This document shows, piece by piece, positions 63,121 to 64,000 of a stretch of DNA of 64,000 nucleotides. The stretch's first letter is position 1. Each line of letters starts with the position of its first letter. This stretch comes from Thermoflavifilum thermophilum (GTDB lineage: Bacteria > Bacteroidota > Bacteroidia > Chitinophagales > Chitinophagaceae). The notes below the pieces were generated by a model. The model was given only the letters and a program-made list of their open reading frames with translations. It did no database searches and was not told where the DNA came from. The stretch spans positions 2,724,540-2,788,539 of the forward strand of contig NZ_FPCJ01000001.1 in NCBI RefSeq assembly GCF_900116565.1. The letters run 5' to 3'. The translations under genes and the position numbers were made by a program.

Positions 63121-63762
63121 ATGGAACCATATATCATCTGGATACAGGAAAAACCTTTGATTGTATGTGAACAGCTGTCTGATATACCTGAAATTGTATT
63201 GCCAGCTTCATCATGGGAAAAATATCTGATAAATAATGCATCCCTCAACATCCAAACTTCCATTCAGGAACTGCAGCAAGGTGAAAAAGAAGCCTGTATC
63301 ATTCAATCACAGGACATACAAACAATGTTTGAAGATATTAGCCGGAAGTTTGTGATGCGTGAAGCGGCCGGCGGATTGATCACAAACGAGCAACAGGATG
63401 TGTTATTAATTTTTCGGTTAGGTAAATGGGATTTGCCCAAAGGAAAAATTGAAGAAGGCGATGATCCTCAGCAAACGGCTTTAAGGGAAGTGCGTGAAGA
63501 AACGGGCCTGTATCATGTAGAAACAGAGCATCTCATTTGCCACACCTATCATGTTTACAACGACCGATTTACCAGGGAACAAACCCTTAAAAAAACACAT
63601 TGGTTTAAGATGAAATTTACGGGAACGGAATTAACGGTTCCACAAATTGAAGAAGATATCCTGGATGCGCAATGGATTAAACCTGCACATATCGACAAAT
63701 ACCTGCGATATAGCTACGGAACCATCCGATATGTGTTTTTTCGTGCAGGGTATATCAGATAA
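63121..63762 (+). CDS. Nudix hydrolase
   Basis: Hydrolyses a nucleoside diphosphate linked to another group; the substrate is not readable. The Nudix box G-K-I-E-E-G-D-D-P-Q-Q-T-A-L-R-E-V-R-E-E (G-x5-E-x7-R-E-x-x-E-E) is near residue 113 and complete, following D-L-P-K-G. An N-terminal region of about 75 residues precedes the catalytic domain. The ATG at 63121 was chosen over an in-frame TTG at 63115. It diverges from pyrE. Length is 213 residues. Confidence 0.88.
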   Translation: MEPYIIWIQEKPLIVCEQLSDIPEIVLPASSWEKYLINNASLNIQTSIQELQQGEKEACIIQSQDIQTMFEDISRKFVMREAAGGLITNEQQDVLLIFRLGKWDLPKGKIEEGDDPQQTALREVREETGLYHVETEHLICHTYHVYNDRFTREQTLKKTHWFKMKFTGTELTVPQIEEDILDAQWIKPAHIDKYLRYSYGTIRYVFFRAGYIR

Positions 63763-63811
63763 AATTCGTGAATGAATGTATTATTTTTACACGTTTTTAT
63801 TTCATTTTCTT

Positions 63812-64000
63812 ATGGATATCAAAACACTTCTGCAGCAGGATCTCGAAAGAGAATTCAGTCTTACACACACGGCACTTGCACGTGTACCGGAAGCTCATTT
63901 TTCATGGAAACCTCATGAAAAATCTGCGTCTCTTGGCCAGCTTGCTTCGCACATAGCCACGCTGCCAAGATTCATCATGATTATCTTGCAGGAACCAGAA
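63812..64000 (+). CDS. DinB-family protein, 5' part only (cut by window end)
   Basis: The first 63 codons of a gene that runs off the window. The start M-D-I-K-T-L-L-Q-Q-D-L-E-R-E-F, followed by L-A-R-V-P-E-x-H-F-S-W-K-P-H-E-K-S and L-G-Q-L-A-S-H-I-A, is the usual N-terminus of DinB/YfiT-type four-helix proteins, with a metal-binding His in the L-A-S-H segment. Such proteins are often putative metal-dependent thiol transferases or hydrolases. It starts 49 bases after the Nudix gene on the same strand. Confidence 0.8.
   Translation, partial: MDIKTLLQQDLEREFSLTHTALARVPEAHFSWKPHEKSASLGQLASHIATLPRFIMIILQEPE

Noticed and set aside
1-64000. CRISPR arrays, insertion sequences, prophage or integrative elements
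   Set aside because: No regularly spaced repeats, transposase, integrase or structural phage genes were seen; base composition is even apart from the short AT-rich gap at 5.9-6.3 kb.

Overview
The window reads as a chromosomal segment of a Bacteroidota bacterium, most likely a member of the Chitinophagaceae or a close relative. The evidence is a SusC/SusD pair with a FecI/FecR-type sigma/anti-sigma pair, a Porin_10-type outer-membrane protein, fused enzymes common in this phylum (bifunctional ThrA, NagB with a PIG-L domain), several upstream boxes matching TAnnTTTG (often exactly TATCTTTG), and few Shine-Dalgarno sites. I see no rRNA, CRISPR array, insertion sequence, integrase or phage gene. 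One tRNA (Pro, CGG) is present. The genus is not determined.

Layout. 1-1.1 kb: cytosolic 6-phosphogluconolactonase and tRNA-Pro. 1.2-14.8 kb: a polysaccharide-utilisation locus on the minus strand, in transcription order ECF sigma factor, FecR anti-sigma, SusC with an STN domain, SusD, a CE1-like esterase, GH3 and GH2; the enzyme set suggests a hemicellulose such as a feruloylated or acylated xylan (inference). 15-23 kb: Fsr-like MFS exporter, isocitrate dehydrogenase, penicillin-acylase-family hydrolase, phosphohexomutase, then a CpsB-type phosphatase and a WecA-like transferase for surface polysaccharide. 25-33 kb: secreted lactonase-fold protein, UbiA-like membrane protein, M42 peptidase, BioB, dipeptidase, NagB/PIG-L fusion.

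32.7-38.4 kb: a threonine operon thrA-thrB-thrC (followed by gpmA) preceded by a 28-codon Thr/Ile/Met-rich leader peptide, a perfect 15-bp hairpin and an alternative pairing that would block the hairpin. This is a complete candidate ribosome-mediated attenuator and the strongest regulatory find here. 38.6-42.2 kb: SDR dehydrogenase, GH29 fucosidase, FAH hydrolase and a thioesterase in one direction, fitting part of the non-phosphorylating L-fucose route. 42.2-51.7 kb: FKBP isomerase, NamZ-like muramidase, Fmt, LysM protein, a heterodimeric ABC exporter and an M1 peptidase. 51.7-57.7 kb: a tightly packed minus-strand run punA, porin, HMA-AraC fusion regulator, GH32 and ROK sugar kinase. 57.9-64 kb: periplasmic HMA protein, GH78-like rhamnosidase, a small unknown gene, a LacI regulator with a candidate operator and a candidate small RNA upstream, pyrE, a Nudix hydrolase and the start of a DinB-family gene cut by the window end.

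Genes are packed closely. Several convergent pairs have almost no space between them, and bioB and the dipeptidase gene overlap at their 3' ends. Starts were moved inward from the longest open frame where a signal peptide, a promoter box or the normal family start argued for it; each case is noted.
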